From positions 62,001-126,000 of the forward strand of contig JAFCMP010000062.1 in the NCBI GenBank assembly GCA_017506865.1: a stretch of DNA of 64,000 bases, read 5' to 3'. Made by a program: the position numbers and the translations under genes. The stretch comes from Tribonema minus (taxonomy: Eukaryota > Sar > Xanthophyceae > Tribonematales > Tribonemataceae). The notes beneath the pieces were generated by a model that saw nothing but the letters and a program-made list of their open reading frames with translations, did no database searches and was not told the origin of the DNA. Shown here in pieces: positions 12,701-24,000 of the stretch; the first letter of the stretch is position 1; each line of letters starts with the position of its first letter.

Positions 12701-14316
12701 CCAGTTTGCACTTTACATCTAGAGGTTGACTTCTACATTGCTGTATACTTATACTGCACTACAAAGTTCAAGCAACAACATTTCTTTGCTTGAAGACCTG
12801 ATTGATTGAAAGTCGGTTCGATTGCTGTCACACTCACTCGTTTTCACAACATCCTTTGGTCTATCAAGACAAGACAATGCCAATTGCTGAGTTCTCCTTG
12901 CGGTAACAACGATCGCCAACATCCCTACAGTCCGGTACAGTCTGGTAGCGTCCGTGCGTCAACGACAGTTACAACCTTCACGCTACTGCTGCAACGCTAT
13001 TAAGCCAGGTATAAACTCTAAACTCTGCCAGGGTCAAGGCGAGGAGAGTCGCCTGCAGGGCCTCGATAATCGGGCGACAAAATCAGGCAACGAGCCTTCG
13101 ACACAAACAGGAAGAGAACTGCAGACGTTGCGAGGGCGTAGGCTCAATACCATGACGCTCGATCCTTTCTGCAAGGCAAGTTTTGATCTCTACAACATAC
13201 TATTTGACTCGTGGCCAATTGCTGCAGCAGCGGCGACCACGGTTGTTGGTGGAAGGCGTTCAGTTGGACGGCCCACCACACCTTATCACCTAGAGCTCTC
13301 AGATCTGTTGATTCGTTTTCATACTTGGAATAAAAAAACTGGATAAAACATGAGGAGACCCACCTGTAGGGCCTCGTCAGTGGGCCAGCCGGTCCTGAGA
13401 ATGGCACTGGGCGCCGCTGGTTCCTGGAACGTTCCAGGAACGAGGAGCAGGCACGGTCAGTTCCTGGGAACGCTCTGAGGCTGGGGAGCAGGCGATGATG
13501 GTCAGCGCAGTTAATGGGAGCGGAGTGCTGCATATGGCAGTTACGTGGCAGTTATGTGGCAGTTACTGCAGCAGCGGGCTACTGAAAGGGAGAGTCACTG
13601 CATTGCGCGACAGAGAGTGCAAGGCTGAGCAGTACACCATGTCTCACAAGGTCGATGTAACCCTACCAAGAGGGTAACCTACCCCCAGCCTAACCCTAAC
13701 CCTAAACCTAATGCTGAGCAACACTGCGTCTCACAAGAGGGCTGTTGAAGTCAAAACCGACTGGATGCCGATGGCACCGTCCTGTAAGCCATTGTTGTCC
13801 TGACCCTTACTCGAAACAAAATTGTCGCGATCAGCTACTTGCACTTATTGCTGGTAAGTAGACTCTACCGCTGGTAATTAATACTTCGAAGTAGTATTTC
13901 TAGAAGTACCTGTTCATTGAGCGAATGTTTCTACTGTTAAGTACCGCACGCACTCACCACTGCGCCAATGTATTCCCAGTTCTGAAACGGCGGCGCGCTG
14001 TAGTAGAGCGCCACGCCCGTGCCGGGTGGCAGCGGCGATGTCGGCAGCAAAAAGTTGTTCATAATCGTACCTGTGCTGTTGCTAAAACTACAAATCTATA
14101 AATAAGTCAAAGTGTTTCATAATCTTCTTGGGTGTGATATCGCACGCACTCACCACTGCCCCGATGTACTCCCAGTTTTGAAACCGCGGCGCGCTGTAGT
14201 AGAGCGCCGCGCCCGTGCCAGGCGGCAGCGGCGATGTCGGCAGCAGAAAGAAAACCAGCTCCGCAACCTGCACCGGGTACTGCACTTCAACCGCCGCTTT
14301 CGTGGCGTCCACTACC
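9777..14316 (-). CDS. Hikeshi/OPI10-family protein (Hsp70 nuclear import carrier), first exon missing
   Basis: Hikeshi carries Hsp70 into the nucleus during heat stress and binds FG nucleoporins. Exons on the minus strand read as 14316-14154, 13423-13364, 12412-12305, 10795-10698 and 9843-9777, all with agreeing phases and ending in TGA. They give 164 codons; the human protein has 197, so about 30 N-terminal residues are not placed. Blocks in family order are PLPPGTGAALYYS with NWEYIGAV, APSAILRTGW, MVQLGVSIESLD, ARDLFRFISSFS, APANVLDRW and FEAKYARDPNFIFKP. These match the family's beta-sandwich, the helical segment and the C-terminal tryptophan/NP-F region. The GTAAGA donor at 10697 and the acceptor before 9843 restore the Arg-Trp junction. 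A start exon was looked for to about 15750 without success. Joining is inferred. Confidence 0.82.
10157..10312 (-). repeat. Repeat shared with 14336-14565
   Basis: This stretch (CATTTGGCGGCGGCGGCGTT, GACTGTCAYACGACAT, CTGGGCTTTTTCGCG, GAGCGAGAATTMATAAAAAG) recurs in the same gene at 14336-14478 and again, in tandem, at 14479-14565. It lies in introns of the Hikeshi-like gene and has no clear coding frame. Confidence 0.75.
10610..10697 (-). repeat. CCAATGAGGTTC short tandem repeats
   Basis: About four units of roughly 20-25 bases around CCAATGAGGTTC(N)TTA run up to the GTAAGA donor of exon 10795-10698. On the minus strand they repeat the donor-side text, so they are a very short form of the exon-edge copies. 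Confidence 0.6.
10860..11295 (-). repeat. Copies of the 5' edge of Hikeshi exon 10795-10698
   Basis: The segment 10738-10860 (plus strand: TTCTGCGTCGTGCTGAAG, GATATGAAGCGGAA, CACCTGTCACRATGGCAGCA) is repeated at about 10887-10985 and 11188-11290, with a further part copy at 11095-11160. On the minus strand each carries the CAG acceptor region and codons close to ARDLFRFISS. They lie upstream of the true exon on that strand. Confidence 0.85.
11630..11912 (-). repeat. Duplicated segment in a Hikeshi intron
   Basis: About 90-125 bases (plus strand: TTCAAGAGCAGCAGCGCTC ... CACGCACCCATACTTCAAG ... CACCAGCGCCCAGCT) occur at 11630-11720 and 11786-11912. On the minus strand a frame ends in VAVLQPALQ before GTGAGC, so one copy could be an exon edge, but the Hikeshi frame does not need it. 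Confidence 0.65.
13197..13322 (+). mobile_element. Dispersed short repeat, copy 2
   Basis: Same element as 5291-5407, with the shared core of about 125 bases and the GATTCGTT end. It lies in the Hikeshi intron just 5' (plus-strand sense) of exon 13364-13423. Confidence 0.75.
13943..14060 (-). repeat. Copy of the 3' edge of Hikeshi exon 14316-14154
   Basis: On the minus strand this repeats codons for LLPTSPLPPGTG(V)ALYYSAP with NWEYIGAV and the GTGAGTGCG donor. It differs from the true exon by a few substitutions. It lies downstream of the exon on that strand, as the echo rule predicts. Confidence 0.88.
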
Positions 14317-14335
14317 CTGCTCGGTAAGAGAAGTA

Positions 14336-14710
14336 CAAGCCATTTGGCGGCGGCGGCGTTTGAGTGGTTGTCGTTACGACACCTTCAGACTGTCATACGA
14401 CATGTAGATTCCGTACAGCTAGATGCCATTCATCTGGGCTTTTTCGCGCCCTGAGCGAGAATTAATAAAAAGTACAAGGATGTAGATTCCGTACAGCAAG
14501 CTGAGATACCATTCATCTGGGCTTTTTCGCGCCCTGAGCGAGAATCAATAAAAAGTACAAGGATCACACGGTTGGTGCTAGGGATACTTGGCGAGACAAG
14601 TACAAGGATCACACAATTGGTTTTGGGGACACTGGCGAGAGAAGTAAAAGGATTATGCGATTGGTTTTGGGCATGTGATGTGATAACCAAAATGCCTGGG
14701 TGCAGCCGCT
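14336..14710 (-). repeat. Tandem repeats upstream of the Hikeshi exon
   Basis: 14403-14478 and 14479-14563 are two copies of an 80-base unit (GTAGATTCCGTACAGC ... CTGGGCTTTTTCGCGCCC ... AATAAAAAGTACAAGGAT). They are followed by about three 40-45-base units around GGATCACACRRTTGGT to 14670. The first part matches 10157-10312. Confidence 0.8.
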
Positions 14711-14816
14711 ACGGTGGAGATACAACAAAAAAGAACACTAGCTCCGCCACCTGCACCGGATACTGCACTTCAACTGTCGCTTTAGTGGCGTCCACCACCC
14801 TGCTTGGCACGGTATA
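14711..14816 (-). repeat. Copy of the 5' edge of Hikeshi exon 14316-14154
   Basis: On the minus strand it contains an AGCAG acceptor followed by codons for VVDATKATVEVQYPVQVAEL, then diverges. Only a few bases differ from the exon. It is upstream of the exon on that strand. Confidence 0.88.
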
Positions 14817-16255
14817 GGGATTCTACGGTTAGTTTTCAGTATATTTGAGAGGTGTGATGCGACGGACAAGCACCCTCATCACAGCTGCTGTGGTGGAGAT
14901 GCAAGCCTCGCGAGAGAGGGATGGAGTGCAACGTGTGTGGGCTTGATGGTGCAGCTTGATTCGGCACTTTGCGGCATCAACGTCAGCAAGCAACGATGCT
15001 CGTGCGAACGCCATCATGAATTGCACACTCTTGACCACTTGAGGAGCTGAGCGCACTTCATGATCGTGCTGCTGCATTTTGTGCAGTGTGCATTTGCAGT
15101 CGTACGACATGTTGGATTGACAGCAGCTACAGCAAGCGTCATGAGGCACTGTATAATCGAAATGGACAATGTGTGACTGTTTCTGAACCTCGTACTCACG
15201 TGTACACACAGAGTCGCTGAAAGGTTTTCACCTAAGGTTGGCTTGACTGACGTAAGACTGGCTCAGCACAGACGGGGAAAAATTTGTGCTGGAAGGCTCG
15301 CTTGCTTAAGGTACAGAAGGTGGACCCTCGCTATAGCCTTGTGCAAATTCATTTCTTGTGCAATTCATTTATTGGCAGAGCAAAGGATTCGAGATCAGGC
15401 ATGATCGTGATTGAATTGCTTCACCTCTCACCTGAACTCGGATATAAGAGGCCGCCCCTCAATGACGATGCCGAATGGCACCACTGGCGTTTGCGCCATG
15501 CCGTGTGGCGTTGCTTCTTCTTTTCTTTTTTGCTTTTTCTCGCGCAGACTTCAACAGTGAACTTCAACTTTACTGCTGATGCTTCTGCTGCTGCTGGATC
15601 AACACTTGGAACTATGCATTGTACGCCCGCGGCAGGCCGCGAAGGCCCCTGTGCTGGTGTCACTATGTCACTGAAGGTTGTCTCTCGAAGCTCACGTTCA
15701 AGTTGATGTTGAAGTTCAAGTTTTGCCTGCTGTAGCGTATACAACAGCATGCAAAGCGTTCATGTACGTCTGCAGTGCGCAGTTACACCATAACACGACT
15801 GACATGTGCAACCTCGCTGCAATGAGAGTCCGGTCATGAGGCACTGACGTGTGACGGTCACTCATGAGTCTAGTGCTTGCAAACCTGCTGCAGTCCACCA
15901 CGCAAGAAGGCAGCAGCCAGCGCATGAGTATCCAAGAGCAGCACAAGATACACCACCATTTGTTTCACCGCCATTATGCGCATCACAACTGAATTGCCAA
16001 AACCACAACTAGCGCATGGTAGACGAGGCCAATGCGATGCGCGTTGTAGACGCTGCAAAGCTAACGCGCCGACAGCTCCCGGTAGAAATGAGCGATGGCC
16101 TACACGCATGCTGCAACTGACTGATCCACGAGTGATGGTCACCACGCTCGCCAGGCAGCCCTGTGCCCCTCTGTTTTGCCAAGTACTGGTCGAAACGAAT
16201 TGACTGTGCAGCAGGCCCTATGATTGCTCATCAAACTATATGAATATTCTACCCG
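14817..16255. other. Spacer or introns, no supported exon
   Basis: The missing first exon of the Hikeshi-like gene should lie here or to about 15750. Several short frames exist (for example minus strand near 15650 with repeated Ala/Pro), but none matches the expected N-terminus. Confidence 0.5.
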
Positions 16256-18871
16256 TCAATCACCTTGAAGCTTCTTGCGGCCTGCCAGCCTTGCCAGCGT
16301 CTTGGCGTGGTCGTAATTGAATTCGCTTCTCGCTTTTGCTTCCCTCGTCAGTGGCACTCTCTTGTTCGCCTTCTCCAGCATCTTGGGATTCCAGGTTTTT
16401 GGCTTTTTCGCTGCAAGGAGCAACGGCATGCACAGGAAGACACCAGTCTAAGCTTGTGCCACACATCACGGCAAGATGCAACTGTACCAAATGGAGCTTA
16501 GAGCCAAGTCAATACACAAACTTCAACTTGATATGCTAGCAAGCGCAGTTCAGTTCAATTGCGTACAACTGCATCCTTGACCATAGGAGAGAAGAACAGC
16601 AAGTCATGCCCCCGCGCTCTAAGACTCATTCCAAATGTATGCGTTGGCGCCAATGGCAAACACTTGTACCATTCAATACATGAACTTCAACTTGATCTGC
16701 TACCAGGGCTTGCATGCGCAGGCTCTTTCTGCACCCTCTTCAACTGCCTTGTATGAATGCTGTCATTATGGGGTCGATTTCGTCATTGAGGTGAAAAATA
16801 TACAAGTGCCGCCGCCGCCGTCGCCGCGTGCCACAGTCAGTCATGCCCACGCTCTCATAACAACCGTTTGCGTTGGCGCCAATGGCAAACACTTGCACCA
16901 AGTGCATCACGGCTCGGGCACGATCTTATACTTGCTGATAGCAAGGACTCTGGTGCAGCCAATTGGCATGCCAACTTCAAGCGTTGATAATAACTCAAAA
17001 GCGTGTCAACTTCAAGTGCTTGTGATGACGTTTGCAAGTGCCACCACAGCTTGCATGCGCAGACTCTTTCTGCACTCTCTTCAACTGGCGTGCATGAACG
17101 CAATGAGGTCAATGTTGTCGTTCAGCTGTGCACATGCACCCAAGTGCCGCCGCCGCACGACGTGCAAAGTCTCAGTGCCCACCCAAACCTGCAGCCCCTG
17201 GCTGATGATGTGAAAGGGGCACTTAAACTTCAACAAGTTCCACACGCTGCAAATGCCATGTGAGACGACCACCGCTGATGACAACTTCAACTGCTATGCG
17301 AGATCGCGCGCGTGCTGGCAGTTGGCTCCTGTCAGCACCCCGCCGCGCGCACAAGCATGCCTCGTCGCTTGCTGCAGTGGCGGGATATGCAAACAGGTGC
17401 TGAGAGCTGCTGCTTGTGCGGGACAAGCCGGCGACAGCGCGTGTTGAGCACTGCTGCAGATGGCGTGCAACAGCGCTGAGCAAGGTGCAGATCGATTCAG
17501 CCGGCACCTGATTCAAATTGACATCAGCGACGCATCAGTGCTCAGCCACGTACCTGACAACACACTATCATCGGTCTTCTTGGCCGCAGCGCGCCGGGCT
17601 CCATCCCCCTCAAGCCCCGCCAGCGCAGCCTCGTGGTCCTTGTACGTGGCGCTGGTGCCGTCCTCCAGTATGCGTGTCTTGGCTGCGGGCACCCAAGAAC
17701 GAGGTTGAGAGAGAGAGAGTGAGAAGCGCACCGCGGCGGTGCGCTTGCGTTCAGGTGCCCCTTGCGGTTGGCGCAACCATGTCAACTCAAGCCATCTCAG
17801 AGTGCAAAAACACATGCGCCGTGAGGGGCACGCGACAACTGCCCTTCTGTGTGTGCCTGATGGTCTTATAAGAGGCACGGGTCAGCAGTCTTTCTTTTGT
17901 GGGCTTGACCTACACGCCATCAACCGCGAAGCGATTGCAGTTGAACTTCAACTTCAAGTGCAAGTCAAGACGAGCAGCGCGACTCAAGACGATCCATCAT
18001 TGGGGCAAGAGTTCTCGTATCACTGACGACTCATCCTTCCAACACTTGAGAGTCTTGAACGGCCACTCAAATGACGTGCACCAGCAATCCGGTGGCCGCA
18101 GGCATGCCGCGGATCCGTCCTCAAGCATGCCGTCGCCAGACAATACATGAACATCAGCGATGCATCGCTGACAGGCGCTCACCTGCCACGACACAGTCCT
18201 TGAGGTGAGCATGGTCGTCGCAGATGCAGTGCTCATCCGACCAGTGGCACGCGCAGCCGGGCTCATGGCAGCCATTAGTTGTGAGAGACGCACAACATGG
18301 GCACGGCCAGTGGGTCAGTATGACGAGTTTGTGTGCCAGCAACAGATGTTTCTAGCACAGCACGCGCAGTGGGGCGCCGCAAGTGATAGGTACATCAACA
18401 AGTGCCATGCGCTGAAGATAGTGGCGTGCCGTGCACTCTGTGAATTGGACATGTCACACGCGCTGCGACTGGCATAACAAGAACATTGCAATACACACCT
18501 CTACATAGGGGAACATGAGAACACATGCGAGGTGGTGCGAAAGAGGTACGCTGCATTACACCGCTACCCTTCTTGAGCAACCCCGCAGAATGCACAGCCG
18601 CCTTGCGATCAAGTGTCTGTGACCGCTCAGCGGTGCCGCTTGACGTTGCATGCGTCATTGCTCACCTCCACGCACGCACTGCTCCCAGGTGAAAAAAAAA
18701 GGCAGCTCGACCCCCTGGTCGACAGGGTGGAAGAGCTCGGCCGCCTCCGCAGGGTTCAGCGGCGCCGCTGGTGGGGGATGCACCCGCGCGTGTTCTTGGC
18801 CTAGGAGATCGACCAGCCGCGGCATCGGGTGTCGGGAATCCACCTCCACGAGCACGGTCACCGCAGGGGTT
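16256..18871 (-). CDS. Unrecognised multi-exon gene, partial
   Basis: Four stretches on the minus strand look like real exons by codon content and splice sites. 18871-18666 reads TPAVTVLVEVDSRHPMPRLV and ends LPFFFTWEQCVRG before GTGAGC. About 18350-18183 is Cys/His-rich (CPCC, GCHEPGCACHW, CICDDHAH) before GTGAGC. 17682-17554 is KTRILEDGTSATYKDHEAAL and onward before GTACGT. 16410-16256 is a basic C-terminus starting AKKPKTWNPKMLEKANKR and ending LARLAGRKKLQGD with TGA. Further possible exons (HLNDEIDPIMTAF near 16760, QLNDNIDLIAFMHA near 17110) are duplicated copies of each other. I do not know the family, and I cannot show that all pieces belong to one transcript. The Cys/His segment could bind zinc. 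Confidence 0.45.
16559..17130 (-). repeat. Duplicated exon-containing segment
   Basis: About 250 bases at 16620-16830 (TGCGTTGGCGCCAATGGCAA ... CTTGCATGCGCAGGCTCTTTC ... GTGCCGCCGCCG) recur at 16865-17155. On the minus strand both copies carry a frame with HLNDEID or QLNDNID, so an exon and its surroundings were duplicated and have since diverged. Confidence 0.75.
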
Positions 18872-19532
18872 CTGAACACCCCACCTTTGGAATAAAAAAG
18901 GCCCTCTACTATCTTGCTGGTGCTAGTGCAGCAGCAACAGTATGAGTCACTTTCAAGAAATGCACATGCGACCAAAACGAGAATAAACGCACAAGTGTAG
19001 CTGACTTTACTGCTTTGACGATTCCCTGCAGATCTATGAGCTCCTTGAAGCATTCTCAGCCGGGCCTTGGCTCTTTCTCAGCTGCCACCTCGTCGCATCA
19101 CCTGTGGCATGACACGGCGCTTCTTGTGGGTCGTGTTGACTTCTTGCTGCTCTGGACAGGGCTTGCGGATTCAATTTGTATCATATCATCTGCCTTGAAG
19201 TTGACGCGTGCCGGCCTGAGACTGAGTGCACCATCATGATCATCATCATGGTGCTTGGCAGATCCATGCAGTGCATGGCAGCGCCATTGCAACTCAGGCT
19301 GCCGCCAGGCGATTTGCTGCACAGGCTGCAGTGTGCCGCCTGCTGCGCCATTTAAAATTCCTAAGGACTCGGAGCACTGAGTCAACACCAGAGGCAATTC
19401 CATTATATTGAATGTCACAATTGTCTGGTACGTACTACAGAACATAGGCACGTTGTGATAAATGTCGCATGATGCCATGCCGATGGTCCGGAGTCTAGGA
19501 GTGCATGTGGCGCGGCGCTGCGACCACGGTGC
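18872..19532. other. No supported gene
   Basis: This is probably a 5' intron or the upstream region of the preceding minus-strand gene. Only short frames are seen. Confidence 0.4.
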
Positions 19533-19979
19533 CTCCGAGAGGATTGAATTGCGAAAAACGGGACCTGAATTGGAAAACGGGACCCAGCATCAAACCACTT
19601 TGGCGAAGTCTGGTTGAACCCTGCCAGCGTTCGCTGCTGAATTTCAACATGATGTTGAAGTTATTAGGTGGAGGGACCAGTGTTGAAGTTGGTCAGGATG
19701 CCATGATGAGCACTGAGCACATTTCAAACTTCAATATGGAATTGAACTTCTGTACTTAGCCAAACTTCACAGTTAAAGTTAAAGTTCAAGTCCAAGTTCA
19801 ACATGGTATATCTCAAGATCCTGAGCGCAAAAAAAAATCTTTCTTCCATTTATTTATTTCTAAGGCATGAATATTACACCCACGTCATCACAATTGAGAG
19901 AAGTCCATTTGCAGAGTTCACCCCTGTGGGTCCCGTTTTGAAATCAGGTCCCGTTTTTCGCAATTCAAACCTAGAGGAG
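19533..19979. mobile_element. Inverted-repeat element of about 450 bases
   Basis: Left arm 19533-19585 and right arm 19928-19979 are near-perfect inverted copies of about 52 bases (shared core GAATTGCGAAAAACGGGACC, then AAAACGGGACCC). The 340 bases between them have no protein frame of note and contain GAAGTT repeats. This looks like a MITE or foldback element. The outer flanks CTCC/GGAG are part of the arms, and a target-site duplication was not found by eye. Confidence 0.7.
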
Positions 19980-20608
19980 TCCGAGTCAGTGACTGCGGGA
20001 ATTGGGCAAGGTTCAGTGCTTGCATGCGCTGCGTGCCCAACGGCAAATTGAGATGTTGCAGGTCCACTTCAACCTTAACTGCAAGCCGGTGCGACGGCAT
20101 CTGCAAGCACACTGTGGCACTTTGGGTGTGTGGGGCCTCGGCTCCGAGTCCAGTGCAACGTAAAATTTAGTACCGCAGCATGCAATTGTTTGAAGCATTC
20201 ATACGCATACATGTATACGTTTTTCAACACACTTTTTTGTGCATGTAGGCGATGTAGGCCATACTACAACAGTTGCTACGGCCCCGACTGCATGTAGGCG
20301 ATACTACAACTGCTGCTACGGCGGCCCCGACTGCTGGCCCGGCCTGCTTTCATCAACTTGAGTGCACCATATACCGACTGCTCTCACTTCCTTCAGGCTG
20401 TTCTCGGGGGTCACCATCGAGGTCCCTTTGGACTGCCGCAGTGCTTTCTTGCTTCAAGTTGTTGGGTGATCTGTTGTGATGAGTGGTGACTGCAGAGGTC
20501 AAGACCTCGGTCATGACACGGCGGGTCAAGACCTCGGTCTTCTTCCTGTCACTGAGCTGCAGGCATGTCCATGCAGCAGCAAAGCAAAGCAAGCAACAAG
20601 CTTCTCCC

Positions 20609-20662
20609 GGAAGTTTTCCTGAATGCGGAAGTTTTCCTGAATGCGGAAGTTTCCCTGAATGC
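20609..20662. repeat. Three tandem 18-base repeats
   Basis: The unit GGAAGTTTTCCTGAATGC repeats at 20609, 20627 and 20645, with one substitution in the third. In one frame it codes SFPECG repeats, but no gene is called here. Confidence 0.9.
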
Positions 20663-21053
20663 GCAAGAATCTAAATAATTTAAATTGCATACTTCACTTG
20701 CATACTTCAACTTCCTTGCACGAAGCAAATAATTTATTTGTTTACAAAAAAATTTGCAACTCCGTGAGTTAACCCGAACGTCAACCCCCCGAACGGTCGT
20801 GCATGTTGATCTGCCATGCTCTTGATCTGGCTAGCTCAAGGCATGCCAGGCACGACGGTAATTCTCAGTAATTCATTATTGCAGGCACGCTGCATCTGGC
20901 AAGCCTCAAAGTTGGTGGATGCAGTTTGTTTCTCGCAACAGCCTGAGAGCTGAGCTCGTAACACGGCGGCGAAAAGGCCTCGGCAGCGGCGACACCTACA
21001 CCTCCTGTCCCATTGTCCTACCTCACGCGCCCTAGTCACCAGCTTCCTACGAG

Positions 21054-24000
21054 ATGGGCCTCCTCAGCGGTTTTATCGTCGCGCTAAGCCTCTTGCTGTG
21101 CACATCTAGCAGCGCCGACGTCGTGCCAAGCCCTCACGCCGCCGAGCCCAAGGCTGTCGCCGAGGTCCGATCTGGTGCGGACGTCCACTTCAACCAGCTC
21201 TCAGCGCTGGGTGACAGGTACTTGCAGATAAACTAAGGTTGAACGGCATTACTCATATGTGTACATTGCGACACCGAGGCTCTTGCGCGCTAAGCATCCA
21301 CCTGGCAGTGCGAGCACTAGCTTTTGCTGAGGCCTCGCCAAATGCACTGGCAGTGCCACCCCGCACTTCGCCCAGCAGGGTTGAAAACCGCTCTCACCTA
21401 CACAACACATGCAGGTTTGCCTATCTGCATTTTTTGATGTGCGGCCACTGATGCTGTAACCAACACTCCCCAATAACCAACCAACGCTCCCCAAGAATCA
21501 AAGGGGGGTGCGCTAAGCCTTGCCGCGACGCGTTTCTGAATCACTCGGATGTAGTTTTCATTTAAAAAATTGCCGCTCAGGGCGCCAAAACCCCCAAATG
21601 ATTGATGTCAAGCCTGGCAGAATCTACACGTGTCACGTGGCACTTTGTAAGTGTCTCCATGACAACCACTGCTGAACGAGTCGGACGTCGTCAAATTTTA
21701 AAGGTTAATATATTATACGTATACGTTTTTCCAAGTAGTACCGTGTTCAGGGAGGCCCTGGGGCCTCGGGGGAGGCAGATGTGTTGCGCAAGGCCAGGCT
21801 AGCTAAGCGTCAAATCCTCATTGTCAATGACGGTCAACCGAGCATGCCCGAGTTGTGGCGCGGGTCCCGGAGTTGGCGGAGCGCATCATGGCGTACATAC
21901 GCGGAGCGCGAATGCTGGGCTGTGTTGCAGCGCCGGTATCCAAGCTCCTAGGGCGCAGTGCAGACTAAGCTGCTGGCAGCAGTGCGTTGACACACTTTTC
22001 TCGATTGCATATGCAAACCGGCCTCCCTTGGGCTTTTATAATAATGTTTGTTAACAAGACTTAGGCCACAAGTACTACTATAGTATAAGTCGGATCCAGT
22101 CCGGTTACTAATACTAGTAGCTCAAGCTCACCTTTCGGGTTGTAAGGTGCTTGTCAACTTGAATGAACACAACGGCAGGTCTCAATTACAGCAGCATCAT
22201 CTGATTCAGCAGCAACTTGAAGTTCAGCACCGCAACAAGAAATTGAAATCTGCCGGTGGTCGACCGTCATTCGCGAGCTCGAGCATTGCAGAATTCAAGT
22301 TTGAAGAAGGCGCATGACTCGGAGCTCAGACTAATCTAGCACATTTTTTTAAGTAGCAACGACAGCAGTTCTGCTCAGGGCCGTTCTGAGCTGAGGCTTG
22401 TTGCGTGAATATGGATGGAAAATACGTGAATGTTGTGGCATATTGCAGATGGATTCACAGCGCCCTTTGCAGGCCCGGGGCCGTGAAGAACTTCATTGAA
22501 CAATAAAGTGAATGAACAGGAAACCAGCCAATCAGATCGCTCCCAGCTGGTGATGAGGGTCGCTGGCCGTGCGTCACTCAGCACGGCGTCGCCCAGGCAT
22601 GGCGAGAGTGGCTGTGCTGCGCCATGACTACTAGATACCGAGCCGCTGCTGCCTGCGCCACGAGCGGTGTGCTGAAGGGCTGTACCTGCGCTGGTCGCTA
22701 GCGCTGCGGGTGACGTCGCGTGGCCACGTAGTGAAAAACTAGGGCGCTGTACAGAACGCGGGCTAGAATTCACACAAGGTGCAGTTTTCATTTGTGAACA
22801 CTGGACACCGAGCGCTTAGCCTGGTCGATGATCTGCCATGTTGTATTGAATGTAATATCGAAAATAAGACGCATTGATCATTTGACTCTCAGACTGTCTC
22901 TGGGAAAAGAAGCCCACCATTCATGCTTCACAAAGTAGACCGTCTGAGACCTGCCAGTGCTGCTGCTCGAGGGGGACAGGTCTGCTACCATAATGTGCCA
23001 CATTACTAATAGGCCTGTCGGTCAAACGTTTAGCATGATGGCCAGAAAGAGCACTCAGACACTGAATGAGGATCACGCAAAAAATGCACCAGGCGCAATT
23101 AGGACAGGACCCTATGATAGTATACGCTCAAAACACCTTCAAATGGGCACCATACGGCCGTCAGCAGGACATGCAGTCATGTGTCTGCTTCTGCCAGTGT
23201 CTCCTCTGTTGAACCGAATAACTCAGGCTTCTTGAAGTTGCTGTAAAAAAAGGCGACCACTTCTCACACACTACGTAATGGGTCTTAAACAGAAGGCGAT
23301 GAGATGAGGCCAAGCAGGCTGCAGCCAGGCACCCAAGACAGACCAGGGTGCAGATGGAGGTGTGCATCTGTGCAAGGGCACCTGTCAACTGCTTGCATGC
23401 TGTGATGGAGGTGTGCATCTGTGCAAGGGCACCTGTCAACTGCTTGCATACTGTGCTTCGTGTGCCTCCCCAGTAGCACATGAATCAGATGTGAATGCCA
23501 TAATAGGGTGACTACGAAAAAGTGCCACCAGGCCTTAACCGGAACGCATCATAAAACACCCAGGCCTATTTGGGATCGGTGCTCGGTGCGCTCCTAATTT
23601 GTGACTGACCGGCCTATTTTGGCACATGACGGTACTACCTTTGACTCTCAGACTTGTGATGTACGATATATGCCCCTTACAACTGTGCCCACAAGGCGAA
23701 TTTCAACCGTTGCGGATCTGGTGAATCTCATGATATGCCATAGCAGACTAATTGTATGCTCATGAGCCAGGTGTCAGCCGAGCCTGAGGACCTGCCAGTA
23801 CTAGTAGTGTCAAATTTTGACCAACACAATTACTGACAACTCAGTAGCCGCACAGTCGGCGGTCACATTGCAGCGCTCGTTGATTCAAGTTGGACATGTA
23901 CCGATGTATGTTTGATTGGTGAATCTTGTAGCCAGTAACAGTTACTGTTGCTGTTTTTGAACCTCTGAGTCATCAGCTCAGCTGCCCCCTAAAGGCTGTT

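Noticed and set aside
22375..22791. Minus-strand frame of 138 codons within the long intron
   Set aside because: Low-complexity Ser/Ala/Gly composition, no domain, no boundary evidence.
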